A stretch of 64,000 bases of DNA from UBA7672 sp040398465 (GTDB lineage Bacteria; Pseudomonadota; Alphaproteobacteria; Caulobacterales; Hyphomonadaceae). This document shows, piece after piece, positions 51,706 to 60,517 of the stretch. The stretch spans positions 1 through 64,000 of the forward strand of contig JBBAUA010000011.1 in assembly GCA_040398465.1 (NCBI GenBank), in the 5' to 3' direction. Made by a program: the position numbers and the translations under genes. Below the pieces are notes generated by a model. It had not been told where the DNA came from and did not search any database. It saw only the letters and a list, made by a program, of their open reading frames with translations. How positions within the stretch are numbered: the stretch's first letter is position 1; each line of letters starts with the position of its first letter.

Positions 51706-51930
51706 TTAGGTGCGGTCATCCCCGTCGGTCGCGCGCTGGAATGTTGCGCCAGTGTTGTCGACGATCTCACTTATGGGTTCTGAAATCTCGCTGCCCGCAT
51801 TGCTCAGCAGGTTGTCCATCGAAGCGCCCGCTTCACGCAGCGATCCATCGCGGATCCAGAAAACCATGATGGCGGCGGCGAACGCGAAAACTGTAAAGAC
51901 GAGGACAGACCAAATTGTCGTGCGGCTCAT
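51706..51930 (-). CDS. Small membrane protein, paralogue 1
   Basis: A 74-aa protein: membrane helix (TTIWSVLVFTVFAFAAAIMVF), then WIRDGSLREAGASMDNLLSN and a C-terminus TDGDDRT. The motif RDGSLxxAGAxMD and the terminal DGDDRT are shared with the downstream paralogue. It is first in a two-gene unit, with a possible EcfG-type promoter at 51959-51983. Role unknown; a stress-response membrane peptide is possible. Confidence 0.75.
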   Translation of the reverse strand: MSRTTIWSVLVFTVFAFAAAIMVFWIRDGSLREAGASMDNLLSNAGSEISEPISEIVDNTGATFQRATDGDDRT

Positions 51931-51958
51931 GGGGGCCCTCTGTATTGGTTCCCCAAAC

Positions 51959-51983
51959 AACACAGTTCGTCGGTCAGAGTTCC
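51959..51983 (-). promoter_or_regulatory. EcfG-like promoter for the small membrane protein pair
   Basis: Minus strand: GGAAC (51983-51979), 16 nt, TGTT (51962-51959), one mismatch from CGTT. The -10 ends 28 bp before the ATG at 51930, the same geometry as the exact match upstream of the permease at 22804. Tentative. Confidence 0.4.
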
Positions 51984-52040
51984 GCGAAACGGAACCCTTG
52001 ATCGACGTTACCAACCGGAGAGGTAAAAAACCGAACGCGG

Positions 52041-53786
52041 TCAGGCCCGCGGCGCAAACCGCGTTCGCAATTCGCTCTTCATGATCTTGCCGTTGGCGTT
52101 GCGCGGCAGCGGATCACGCTGGATCTGGATATCGACCGGCACCTTGAACGCAGCGATCTTCTGGGCCGCGAACCGGCGAAGCTCGTCAGTCGTCACCTCC
52201 ATGTCGGGCTTCACCTGCACGACGGCGCCGACCTCCTCCCCCAGCACCTTGTGCGGAATGCCGACGACGGCTGCGTCCATGATGGCAGGGTGATCGTAAA
52301 GCGCGCTTTCGACCTCGATGCAGTAGATGTTCTCGCCGCCGCGGATCAGCATGTCCTTGGCGCGGTCGAGCAGGAAGACGAAGCTTTCCTCGTCCATCCG
52401 CCCGATGTCGCCCGTCACCACCCAGCCATCGATGTAGGTCTTGGCTGTCGCTTCCGGCTTGTTCCAGTAGGCCTTGCAGTTGTTCGGCCCCTTCACCCAA
52501 AGCTCGCCAACCTGGTTGGGCCCAAGCGTCTCGCCGTTCGAGCCCACGATCTTGAAATCCATCGCCGGAGCCGGCGCCCCACAGCTGTCGGGGCGGACTT
52601 CGTAGTCTTTCCCGAAATTCACGCAGGACGCGGCGCACGTCTCCGTCATCCCCCAGCCGTTCGAGGCGAGACCATTCGGGAACCGGCGCTTGATCGTGGC
52701 CACGAGTTCTGGAGCCGACGGCGCGCCTCCATATGCGACAAACTGGATCGAAGAGAGATCGTACTTGTCGCGATCAGGATGCTCCAGCACTTGCCATGCA
52801 ATCGCCGGCACGCCGCCGATCATGGTGATCTTCTCGCGCTCGATGATCTCCAGCGCCTCGCCGGGATCCCACTTGTACATCGTGACGATCTTGTCCGCGT
52901 TCATGATCACGGGCACGAGATTCGAGAACGCGCCTGTCGCGTGAAAGAACGGGATCGCAAGCAGCGGAATGCGCGGCGGATCGTTCAGCGGATCGCGCAC
53001 TGGTGGCGACTGACCCTGGCGCACAAAGTGCCGCGCCTGGCAGGCCATGCCGTTGAACACGTTCGAGATGATGCCGCGATGCGTCGCCAGCGCGCCCTTT
53101 GGCTTCCCCGTCGTGCCTGATGTGTACATGATGGTGGCGTCGTCATCGGGCCCCACCTCGGCCGCCGGCATCTCGATGTCCGGCAGGCTGGCCCACGCCC
53201 TGGCCGATCCGATCAGCTTCTCCAGCGAGACGATCCGCGGATCAGCCTCGTCATCGCCTCCCCGTGCAACGATGACGGTCTTGAGCTGGGTCAGCTTCGG
53301 CAGGTGATCGCGGATGCGTTCCAGCTTCTCCGGATCGACGATCGCGACCTTGGCGCCGGAATCGGCAAGGCCATACTCCAACTCCTCCCCCGTCCACCAG
53401 GAATTGAGCGGCGTCGCGATCGCGCCGATCGCCAGCGCCGCCCAGAATCCGACGGCCCATTGTGGGTAGTTGCGCATGACCACGGCCACGCGGTCGCCCT
53501 TCTGCACCCCGAAATCCTCCCGCAGCCTGCGGGCCAGATGCGCCACCGCCTTGTAGTGAGCGGCGTAGGTGATCCGCTCATCCTCGAAGACGAGATACTC
53601 GCGAAAATCCCACTGCTTCGAGTTGAGCACCACGTCCCGCAGGGTCAGCGGCGCATGCTTGTAGGTACGCAACCTGATGCCGTTGATGACTTTCTCTTCC
53701 ATCTCGAACTTGGCGCCGGGGGCGGTCATCACCGCGTTGCACTGGCCGATCGACATCACCGGAAACGGCGCGGCTTCTGCTGACAT
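52041..53786 (-). CDS. Acyl-CoA synthetase (AMP-dependent, class I adenylate-forming)
   Basis: A 581-aa ligase that activates a carboxylate with ATP and CoA. The P-loop-like motif TIMYTSGTTGKPKGALATH is near 220, then NGWGMTETCA (A5), and DGWVVTGDIGRMDEE (A7), with the C-terminal lysine in LPRNANGKIMKSEL (A10). The substrate cannot be read from sequence; medium/long-chain or benzoate-like acids are possible. It is transcribed divergently from the acetyltransferase at 53915. Confidence 0.93.
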   Translation of the reverse strand: MSAEAAPFPVMSIGQCNAVMTAPGAKFEMEEKVINGIRLRTYKHAPLTLRDVVLNSKQWDFREYLVFEDERITYAAHYKAVAHLARRLREDFGVQKGDRVAVVMRNYPQWAVGFWAALAIGAIATPLNSWWTGEELEYGLADSGAKVAIVDPEKLERIRDHLPKLTQLKTVIVARGGDDEADPRIVSLEKLIGSARAWASLPDIEMPAAEVGPDDDATIMYTSGTTGKPKGALATHRGIISNVFNGMACQARHFVRQGQSPPVRDPLNDPPRIPLLAIPFFHATGAFSNLVPVIMNADKIVTMYKWDPGEALEIIEREKITMIGGVPAIAWQVLEHPDRDKYDLSSIQFVAYGGAPSAPELVATIKRRFPNGLASNGWGMTETCAASCVNFGKDYEVRPDSCGAPAPAMDFKIVGSNGETLGPNQVGELWVKGPNNCKAYWNKPEATAKTYIDGWVVTGDIGRMDEESFVFLLDRAKDMLIRGGENIYCIEVESALYDHPAIMDAAVVGIPHKVLGEEVGAVVQVKPDMEVTTDELRRFAAQKIAAFKVPVDIQIQRDPLPRNANGKIMKSELRTRFAPRA

Positions 53787-53914
53787 CTGGTGGGCTCCCT
53801 GATGGTTTCTTGTTGTCGATCCCGAAATCGCACGGTCCGCGCGCTGGAGCTAGGGCCGATCCGCGTGTAATGCAGTCTCGAATATCGAACGCTGCGGCGC
53901 AGCATGGAGGCGCG

Positions 53915-54418
53915 ATGCCGGTTGTGGTTCTCGACGCGGATGTCCCCCATCTTGCGGGCATCACGGCCATCTACAACCATGCCGTCCGCGAGACCTTCTC
54001 GATCTGGTCGGAGAACGAGACGACAGTCGATCTGCGCCGGCACTGGAGGGATGCCCGGCGCGCGGGCGGCTTCCCGGTTCTCGCAGCGATCGATCCGGTC
54101 ACGCCGCACAACGTGCTTGGCTATGGCAGCTTCGGCGTCTTCCGCGACTTTCCCGGCTATGCCCGAACCGTCGAGCATTCCGTCTACGTGGCGACGAACG
54201 CCCAGAGGCGCGGCATCGGACGCATGATCCTGACCGAACTCGTCGACCGGGCCCGCGGGATGGGCATGGAAGCCATGGTCGGCGGCATCGATAGCAGCAA
54301 CGCCGCCTCCATCAGACTCCACGAACAGGCCGGTTTCCAGGTCCAGGGCACGCTCAAGGGCGTCGGCCGCAAGTTCGGCAAGCGCCTGGATCTCGTCTTC
54401 ATGGTGAAGCAGCTCTAG
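53915..54418 (+). CDS. GNAT acetyltransferase (phosphinothricin acetyltransferase-like)
   Basis: A 167-aa GNAT protein. The acetyl-CoA pyrophosphate loop is QRRGIGRMILTEL; family blocks IYNHAVRETFSIWSENE at the start and GIDSSNAASIRLHEQAGFQVQGTLKGVGRKFG at the end match PAT/MnaT-like enzymes acting on small amines or amino acids. The ATG at 53915 follows a GGAGG. Its 3' end overlaps the convergent AEC gene by four bases. Confidence 0.88.
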   Translation: MPVVVLDADVPHLAGITAIYNHAVRETFSIWSENETTVDLRRHWRDARRAGGFPVLAAIDPVTPHNVLGYGSFGVFRDFPGYARTVEHSVYVATNAQRRGIGRMILTELVDRARGMGMEAMVGGIDSSNAASIRLHEQAGFQVQGTLKGVGRKFGKRLDLVFMVKQL

Positions 54419-55335
54419 GGGCCGCTCGTCAGCCAGATCGTCAGCGGAATGGTGACGAGGCTCAGCAGCGTCGTAAGCGTCACGATGTTTGCCATCAGGC
54501 GCGCGTCCCCGCCCAACTGCCGCGCCAGGATGTAGGACGACGTCGCCACGGGCGCCGCCACGCACAACATCGCCACCTGCATCGGCATTCCACTGAGCCC
54601 GATCGCGTTGCAGAGCCCGAACGTGATCGCCGGCATGATGCCAAGCCGAAGCAACGCGCCCATCGCCAGCGGACGCTTGGCCGATCGCATCGAACCGATG
54701 TCCAGCGCTGCCCCCACGCAGATCAGGCCAAGTGCGATCGTCGCATCGCCTAGCAGGTTCAGCGTCTGGGTTACGGGCTCGGTTATACGCACGCCGGCCT
54801 GCAGAAGGATGATGGCCAACACGGTCGACAGGATCAGCGGGTTTGCCGCAATCGAGCGGGTCACGCGCCCGAAGCTGGCCGGGCCAGACCCGGCATAGCG
54901 GCTGAGCACCAGTACGCTCAGCACATTGTTGATCGGCACCAGCACGGCAAAACCGACTGCGGCGAGCCCTATCCCCGCCTCGCCATTCAGCCCCGCGATC
55001 ACGCCGAGCGCGACATAGCCATTCCAGCGTAATCCGGCCTGGAAGACGCTGGTGAATTGCGGCCCGTCCTTCGCCAGCAGTGGCCGGGCGAGAAGCATCA
55101 GCGCCGCCATCGTGACGACCGTCCCGGCCAGCACCTGGCCCAGCGCCAGCGCGTCGGCCCCCGCGAACGAGCCCTCGATGATGCTCATGAACATCATCGG
55201 CGGAAACAGCACGAAATAGGTCAGCCGCTCCAGCGCCGCCCAACCATCCTCGGCCAGCAGCTTGAAGCGCCGCAGCACGCCGCCAAGCGCAATCAGGGAG
55301 AATACCGGTATGAGCGACAGGACGACATCGAGCAT
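54415..55335 (-). CDS. AEC (auxin efflux carrier) family transporter
   Basis: A 306-aa membrane protein with ten hydrophobic segments and the family's two five-helix halves. N-terminal half: LSLIPVFSLIALGGVLRRF and RLTYFVLFPPMMFMSI; the C-terminal half has the crossover NPLILSTVLAIILLQAG. It probably exports small organic anions. The nearest gene on the same strand is about 630 bp downstream, so it is likely transcribed alone. Confidence 0.88.
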   Translation of the reverse strand: MLDVVLSLIPVFSLIALGGVLRRFKLLAEDGWAALERLTYFVLFPPMMFMSIIEGSFAGADALALGQVLAGTVVTMAALMLLARPLLAKDGPQFTSVFQAGLRWNGYVALGVIAGLNGEAGIGLAAVGFAVLVPINNVLSVLVLSRYAGSGPASFGRVTRSIAANPLILSTVLAIILLQAGVRITEPVTQTLNLLGDATIALGLICVGAALDIGSMRSAKRPLAMGALLRLGIMPAITFGLCNAIGLSGMPMQVAMLCVAAPVATSSYILARQLGGDARLMANIVTLTTLLSLVTIPLTIWLTSGP

Positions 55336-55472
55336 CGCCGGGTTCTGACAGAGTCCCTTCTGGCGTGCGAGAGCCTTCGCCTGGCAGACGCACGTGCGAA
55401 TATCGCAGTGGCGCTGCCTCGCGCCGATGATAGTGTCACCACCGGGATTGGAGCATTGGAGGGGGTAGGGTG

Positions 55473-55883
55473 ATGCGGATATTTTCCGGATGCATTATCA
55501 CGGCGCTGCTGGCGGCGACGCCGGCCATGGCCGATGAGGCATGGAAAACCGATCTCGGCGAGATCATTTGGGAGACCGACTACGACGGCGGCGCGATCTT
55601 CAGGATTGAAACGGGCAAGGGCAAGTTCGCACGCTTCTACATTGAGGGCCTGGAGCCGACCGGCGCACCGCGCGGACATTTTGAGGGCTACTGGATCAAC
55701 ACTGATGACGAGACCATGTGTTCGGCCGAACTCGTAGGCCCCGATGGCACGCGCAGCAAGACATGGGGCCGCCTCTCACTCACCTTTGTGGACAAGGGAT
55801 TCCCAAGCGACTGGACCGCCTTGACGGGCGAGTGCATGGCTGAACCTCACGAGGTCATTACCGGCCGTGCGGTGACCGGCTAA
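55473..55883 (+). CDS. Small secreted protein of unknown function
   Basis: A 136-aa exported protein with signal MRIFSGCIITALLAATPAMA-D. The mature part is about 115 residues and beta-rich (IIWETDYDGGAIFRIETGKGKFARFYIEGL, HFEGYWINTDDETMCSAELVG). It has two cysteines, probably a disulphide. No family recognised. The ATG at 55473 follows a GTG one codon earlier; either can start it. Confidence 0.7.
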   Translation: MRIFSGCIITALLAATPAMADEAWKTDLGEIIWETDYDGGAIFRIETGKGKFARFYIEGLEPTGAPRGHFEGYWINTDDETMCSAELVGPDGTRSKTWGRLSLTFVDKGFPSDWTALTGECMAEPHEVITGRAVTG

Positions 55884-55950
55884 GGTCGCTCGTTTTTCCT
55901 CTAGATTGGCCATGCTACGGTCGGTCCGAAGCGCTTGCACGCAGGATCCC

Positions 55951-57549
55951 ATGACGGACAACCAGCTCGCAACGGACGTCGAAACGGATTCGCCCGGCCG
56001 CGCAGCGCGGGTAGGCCTCTGGCTCGGGCCGACGCTAGCGATCGGCGCGCTGATGCTGCCGCTAGCCGGTCTGCCCTGGGAAGCCCATCTGGTGCTCGCC
56101 CTTCTCGTCCTCATGGCAACGTGGTGGATCACCGAGGCGCTGCCTGTTGCTGTAACGGCGCTTCTTCCGATTGTCGCCATCCCGCTGATCGGGATCGAGG
56201 TCAGCATCAACCCGCGCGGCCAGCTCGTCTGCGCAACTGAAGGACTATGCCGCGACGCAGCGGCGATGGCGCCCGAATTCATCCGCACGCTGGGGCTCGG
56301 CGACCTCGGCGCTTACTACTCCAGCCCGATCGTGCTGCTCTATATCGGAGGCTTCCTTCTTGGTATCGCGATCGAACGGTGCGGACTCTCGACACGGATC
56401 GCCTTTGGGCTCGTGGCGCGCGGGGGCGCAAAGCCCGGCCTGATGCTCGCTGGCTTCGTCGTGGCGGCGGCATTCCTCTCGATGTGGATCTCAAACACAT
56501 CCACGTCCCTCATCCTGACGCCGCTCGCGCTGTCTGTCGCGGCCGGGGCTGCGCTCAACGGACAAGAGAACCCCAGGTTCGCTGCAGCACTGGTGCTGGC
56601 GATTGCTTACGCCGCCACGATTGGCGGACTGGCGACGCCGATTGGCACACCCACCAACGGTATCGCGCTGACCCAGCTGCGGCTGGAGGGTATCGAAGTG
56701 TCCTTCGGACAGTGGATGGCGGTCGGGGTGCCGGTGGTCATCGTCCTGCTTCCGATGGTCTGGCTCATCCTGTCGCGCGGCCTGGAGGTAGACGCCAAGG
56801 GAGCCGCCGGCGCTCAGGCGCGCGTCCGCCAGGAGCTTGAAAAACTCGGCCCCCTGACAACGCCCGAAGCGCGGACCGCCATTATCTTCTTCCTCATCGC
56901 AGGACTATGGATGGCTTCGACACTGATTGCGGACTGGATCGGCGCCGTACTGCTGGCGGGTGGACGGATCGACAGCGGACATGTCGATACGATCATCGCC
57001 ACTGTCGGCGCGCTACTCCTGTTCATCGTCCCATCAGGCGGCGGCAGCAGGCGCCCGCTCCTGACATGGGTGGATGCGCAGAAGATCCCATGGGGCATCC
57101 TGCTGCTGTTCGGCGGCGGACTTGCGCTGGCCGCAGCGGCTGATCTTTCGGGTCTGTCGCCTTTCCTCGCAAGCGGACTTAACGGCCTTACCGAGGTGGA
57201 CCCAGTCATCGTGATCCTGCTCATCGGGCTGCTCGTCATCGTGATCACGGAATTCGCTTCCAACATTGCGACAATCTCGCTGATGGGTCCGGTGCTGCTG
57301 TCCGTAGCCGCCAGCCACCCTTCCCTTGGCGCGGCGTCGTTCATCGTGCCCGCCGCAATGGCGGCCTCGATGGGCTTCGCTATGCCGGTCGGGTCTGGCT
57401 CCAACGCCATCGCCTACGGCACCGGCAAGGTGAAGCAGGCGGACATGATCCGGCGTGGCCTGATCATGAACGCCTGCGCGCTTGTCGTGCTGACGATCGC
57501 GGGCGTGACCCTCGCGCCCCTCGTTCTCGGCGGCGCTGGAGGCGGTTAA
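55951..57549 (+). CDS. SLC13/DASS-family anion transporter
   Basis: A 532-aa sodium-coupled dicarboxylate/sulfate-type transporter with about 11-12 helices. Diagnostic regions are SMWISNTSTSLILTPLAL (first SNT motif), TIGGLATPIGTPTNGIALTQL, and the second half EFASNIATISLMGPVLLS with AMAASMGFAMPVGSGSNAIAYGTG, containing SNT-like and MPxGSxSNA sequences. The substrate could be succinate, citrate or sulfate. An inverted repeat overlaps its stop codon. ATG 55951 gives the natural N-terminus. Confidence 0.9.
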   Translation: MTDNQLATDVETDSPGRAARVGLWLGPTLAIGALMLPLAGLPWEAHLVLALLVLMATWWITEALPVAVTALLPIVAIPLIGIEVSINPRGQLVCATEGLCRDAAAMAPEFIRTLGLGDLGAYYSSPIVLLYIGGFLLGIAIERCGLSTRIAFGLVARGGAKPGLMLAGFVVAAAFLSMWISNTSTSLILTPLALSVAAGAALNGQENPRFAAALVLAIAYAATIGGLATPIGTPTNGIALTQLRLEGIEVSFGQWMAVGVPVVIVLLPMVWLILSRGLEVDAKGAAGAQARVRQELEKLGPLTTPEARTAIIFFLIAGLWMASTLIADWIGAVLLAGGRIDSGHVDTIIATVGALLLFIVPSGGGSRRPLLTWVDAQKIPWGILLLFGGGLALAAAADLSGLSPFLASGLNGLTEVDPVIVILLIGLLVIVITEFASNIATISLMGPVLLSVAASHPSLGAASFIVPAAMAASMGFAMPVGSGSNAIAYGTGKVKQADMIRRGLIMNACALVVLTIAGVTLAPLVLGGAGGG

Positions 57550-57561
57550 CACCCGTTAACC
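57544..57561. repeat. Perfect 7-bp-arm palindrome between the DASS gene and sthA
   Basis: GGTTAAC-ACCC-GTTAACC overlaps the stop codon of the transporter gene and lies 41 bp before the sthA start. It resembles a dyad operator; the two TTAA boxes are 6 bp apart, whereas a CtrA site needs 7. Confidence 0.45.
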
Positions 57562-57601
57562 AGATTCGTTGCAGATTCCCGCGTTGGAGGATCTGCCCGC
57601 C

Positions 57602-59065
57602 ATGCAGGCGTTCGATCTCATCGTAATCGGGTCAGGACCGGCTGGACGGCGCGCTGCCGTGCAGGCCGCGAAGCTGAAGAAGTCCGTGCTTGTGGTCGAG
57701 AAGGGCCGGCGCGTCGGCGGCGTTTGCGTGCACACCGGCACTATTCCGTCCAAGACGCTGCGCGAGACCGTGCTGAACCTGTCCGGCTGGCGCGAGCGCG
57801 GCGTCTATGGCCGCTCTCACCGCAACAAGCAGAGCATCACCGCAGAAGACCTGCGCCAGCGTCTGGCAATCACCCTCGACCACGAAGTCGAAGTGCTTGA
57901 ACATCAGTTCTCGCGCAATGGCGTGGAATGGGTCACGGGCGAAGCACGCTTCATCGATCCGCTGCACATCGAGGTGGTCTCGCCGACGAGCACAAAGCGT
58001 TTCACGGCAGGGCGGTTCATCCTCGCCGTCGGCACAGAGCCCTATCGCCCGCACTACATCCCCTTCGATGGCGATGCGATCGTCGATCCGGACGAAATCC
58101 TCGCCCTCAAACGCCTGCCCCGCTCGCTCGCGGTGATCGGCGGGGGGGTCATCGGCATCGAGTACGCCACCATCTTCTCCGCGCTCGACGTCAAGGTGAC
58201 GGTCATCGAGCCCGGCGAGGCGATCTTCCCCTTTATCGACCGCGAGCTGGTGGACGAATTCATCCACGACCTGCGTGACCGCGGCATGAGCCTGCGCCTG
58301 CAGAGCCGCGTGAAGCGCGTGAGCCGGCAAGGCCCGGACGCCTGCCTGATCGAGCTGGAGGATTCGCGCCAGATATGGAGCGAGATGGTGCTGTTCGCCG
58401 CTGGACGCAAAGGCGCGACGGATGCGCTCGAACTCCAGAATGCTGGCCTCACCGCCGACGAACGCGGCAAGATCGCGGTGGACGCCAACACCTACCGCAC
58501 CAGACAGCCTCACATTCACGCCGTCGGCGACGTGATCGGCTTTCCGAGCCTCGCTTCGACATCGATGGAACAGGGCCGCATCGCCGCCTGCCATGCGTTC
58601 GACGCGCCCTCACAGGCGCCGCCGGAATTCTTCCCGTACGGGATTTATTCGGTGCCGGAAATGTCGACCATCGGCATGACCGAAGAGCAGGTGCGCGCCA
58701 AGAACATCCCCTACGAGTGCGGCGTCGCGCGCTTCCGCGAGACGGCGCGCGGACAGATCATGGGACTAAGCTCGGGCTTCATGAAGCTTATCTTCGCGCT
58801 CGAAACCCGCCGCCTGCTCGGCGCGCACATCGTCGGCGAAGGCGCAACCGAGCTGATCCATATCGGCCAGGCCGTGCTCAATCTCGGCGGCACGCTTGAT
58901 TACTTTGTCGAGAACACGTTCAACTATCCGACGCTGGCCGAGGCCTACAAGATCGCAGCGCTCGATGCGTGGAACCGCATGCCGCGCCGCCAGCCAAGCG
59001 TCGCCGCACAGGACGACGCGATGGCTGCCCTGGAGCGTTTTGCACGGGCCGCACGAGGCGGTTAG
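57602..59065 (+). CDS. sthA: Soluble pyridine nucleotide transhydrogenase
   Basis: A 487-aa FAD disulphide-reductase family protein that interconverts NADPH and NADH. The FAD motif DLIVIGSGPAGRRAAVQAAK is at the N-terminus. The cysteine region GGVCVHTGTIPSKTLRE has Cys42 but lacks the second redox cysteine (Thr instead), the SthA hallmark. The NAD motif VIGGGVIGIEYATIFSAL and AVGDVIGFPSLASTSMEQGR are also present. The ATG at 57602 was chosen with GGAGG at 57586; a TTG upstream is less likely. Ends with a four-base convergent overlap with the DoxX-like gene. Confidence 0.93.
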   Translation: MQAFDLIVIGSGPAGRRAAVQAAKLKKSVLVVEKGRRVGGVCVHTGTIPSKTLRETVLNLSGWRERGVYGRSHRNKQSITAEDLRQRLAITLDHEVEVLEHQFSRNGVEWVTGEARFIDPLHIEVVSPTSTKRFTAGRFILAVGTEPYRPHYIPFDGDAIVDPDEILALKRLPRSLAVIGGGVIGIEYATIFSALDVKVTVIEPGEAIFPFIDRELVDEFIHDLRDRGMSLRLQSRVKRVSRQGPDACLIELEDSRQIWSEMVLFAAGRKGATDALELQNAGLTADERGKIAVDANTYRTRQPHIHAVGDVIGFPSLASTSMEQGRIAACHAFDAPSQAPPEFFPYGIYSVPEMSTIGMTEEQVRAKNIPYECGVARFRETARGQIMGLSSGFMKLIFALETRRLLGAHIVGEGATELIHIGQAVLNLGGTLDYFVENTFNYPTLAEAYKIAALDAWNRMPRRQPSVAAQDDAMAALERFARAARGG

Positions 59066-59454
59066 GCGCGGCGTCGCGTACTCGCCCAGATGATCCAGAT
59101 GAACACCGGCTGGAACAGCAGCCGCGCCCACAGCGCCACGGGCCCCAGCGCCGCATACTTGTTCGCCTCGATCAGCATCTGGATGTGAACGGGCGTCACG
59201 CAGATGGTGAGCGCGATGAGGCACAGGCCGGCGATGTGGCGTAGCGGCTTGTAGAGCAGCGCAAGCGCGCCTGCGATTTCGAGGACCCCGGTAAGGTAGA
59301 CCATCTCGAGCGGGAACGGCACATAGGCCGGCACGACGGAGACGAATGTCGGCGTCAGCACGAAGTGGCCGATGCCGCCACCGATGAACCAGAACATCAC
59401 GAAGACGCGCCCGAGCATCCGCCAAGTGCTGCGTGGCGCGGTAGCGGCCGTCAT
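59062..59454 (-). CDS. DoxX-like membrane protein
   Basis: A 130-aa membrane protein with four helices in the DoxX pattern: RVFVMFWFIGGGIGHFV, EMVYLTGVLEIAGALALLY, HIAGLCLIALTICVTPVHIQMLI and ALWARLLFQPVFIWIIWAS. Its start overlaps the fbp stop by four bases, so the two genes are translationally coupled. A role beyond redox or membrane stress is not evident. Confidence 0.83.
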   Translation of the reverse strand: MTAATAPRSTWRMLGRVFVMFWFIGGGIGHFVLTPTFVSVVPAYVPFPLEMVYLTGVLEIAGALALLYKPLRHIAGLCLIALTICVTPVHIQMLIEANKYAALGPVALWARLLFQPVFIWIIWASTRRRA

Positions 59455-60431
59455 AGCGATGCGTGCTTCCTCTCCAGCACCTCGACCTCTTCCCGAGAGC
59501 CCAGCATAACCGAGACGCGCTGGTGCAGGCCGCTTGGGACAATGTCGAGGATCTGCTGCTTGCCGTCGAAGGACTTGCCGCCCGCCTGCTCGACAAGCAG
59601 CGACATCGGGTTCGCCTCATACATCAGGCGCAGCTTGCCCGGCTTGCCGGGCTCACGCTTGTCCCACGGATACATGAAGACCCCGCCGCGCGTGAGAACG
59701 CGATGCACATCCGCCACCATGGAGGCGATCCAGCGCATGTTGAAGTTCTTGGCGCGCGGCCCGGTCTCGCCTGCAAGACACTCATCGACATAGCTGCGCA
59801 CGGGGTCCGCCCAGTGACGCATGTTCGACATGTTGATCCCGAACTCCTTCGTCTTCTCGGGAATACGCAGCGCCGAAGCTGTCTGGACAAACTGACCCGT
59901 CGGCGGATCCATCGTGAAGCCCACGACGCCAGACCCGAGCGTCAACACCAGCGTTGTCTGCGGTCCGTAGACACAATAGCCGGCGGCGACCTGGTTGCGG
60001 CCGGGCTGGAGAAAGGCGCCCTCGCCGTCTCTTGCAGGCAGGACAGAGAAGATGGTGCCTATCGAAACGTTTACGTCGATGTTTGAGGAGCCATCGAGCG
60101 GATCGAACAGGAGAAGATAGGGCGCTCCCGGCGCAAGCGGACGCGCCTCATCCTCTTCCTCGGAAGCAGCGGCGGCGACGACGCAGGAGGCCTTTGCCAT
60201 GGCCATGAGTTCGTCATTGGCAAGAATGTCGAGCTGCTTCTGCTCCTCGCCCTGAACATTGCCCGTACCAGCCGTGCCGAGCACACCGGCCAGCGCGCCA
60301 CGGGAGACGAGGTAAGAGATCGTGCGGCATGAGTCCGAGATCGCCTCAATCAGGGCGGCCAGATCGCGCGGTGCGGGTTGTCCATCGCCCGCCGGGTCGG
60401 CGAGGAATTCGCGAAGCGTGCGGGCGGTCAT
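59451..60431 (-). CDS. fbp: Fructose-1,6-bisphosphatase class 1
   Basis: Gluconeogenic enzyme that hydrolyses fructose-1,6-bisphosphate. The 326-aa protein has the class I metal site YLLLFDPLDGSSNIDVNVSIGTIF (around residues 105-128), preceded by AAASEEEDEA, and the later YVDECLAGETGPRAKNFNMRW and GGVFMYPWD. LEQAGGKSFDG fits the substrate-binding C-terminal region. It lies directly upstream of the DoxX-like gene on the same strand. Confidence 0.96.
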   Translation of the reverse strand: MTARTLREFLADPAGDGQPAPRDLAALIEAISDSCRTISYLVSRGALAGVLGTAGTGNVQGEEQKQLDILANDELMAMAKASCVVAAAASEEEDEARPLAPGAPYLLLFDPLDGSSNIDVNVSIGTIFSVLPARDGEGAFLQPGRNQVAAGYCVYGPQTTLVLTLGSGVVGFTMDPPTGQFVQTASALRIPEKTKEFGINMSNMRHWADPVRSYVDECLAGETGPRAKNFNMRWIASMVADVHRVLTRGGVFMYPWDKREPGKPGKLRLMYEANPMSLLVEQAGGKSFDGKQQILDIVPSGLHQRVSVMLGSREEVEVLERKHASL

Positions 60432-60517
60432 GAGCGTGCCTTGTGTGATTCAGGTCGGGACTACGTAGCGAATGACGGCGCGGATGGACAGGCCACTACG
60501 GGCCTTTGTGAGCCGGC

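Noticed and set aside
57546..57559. CtrA binding site TTAA-N7-TTAA
   Set aside because: The TTAA boxes are 6 bp apart, not 7; kept as an inverted repeat only.
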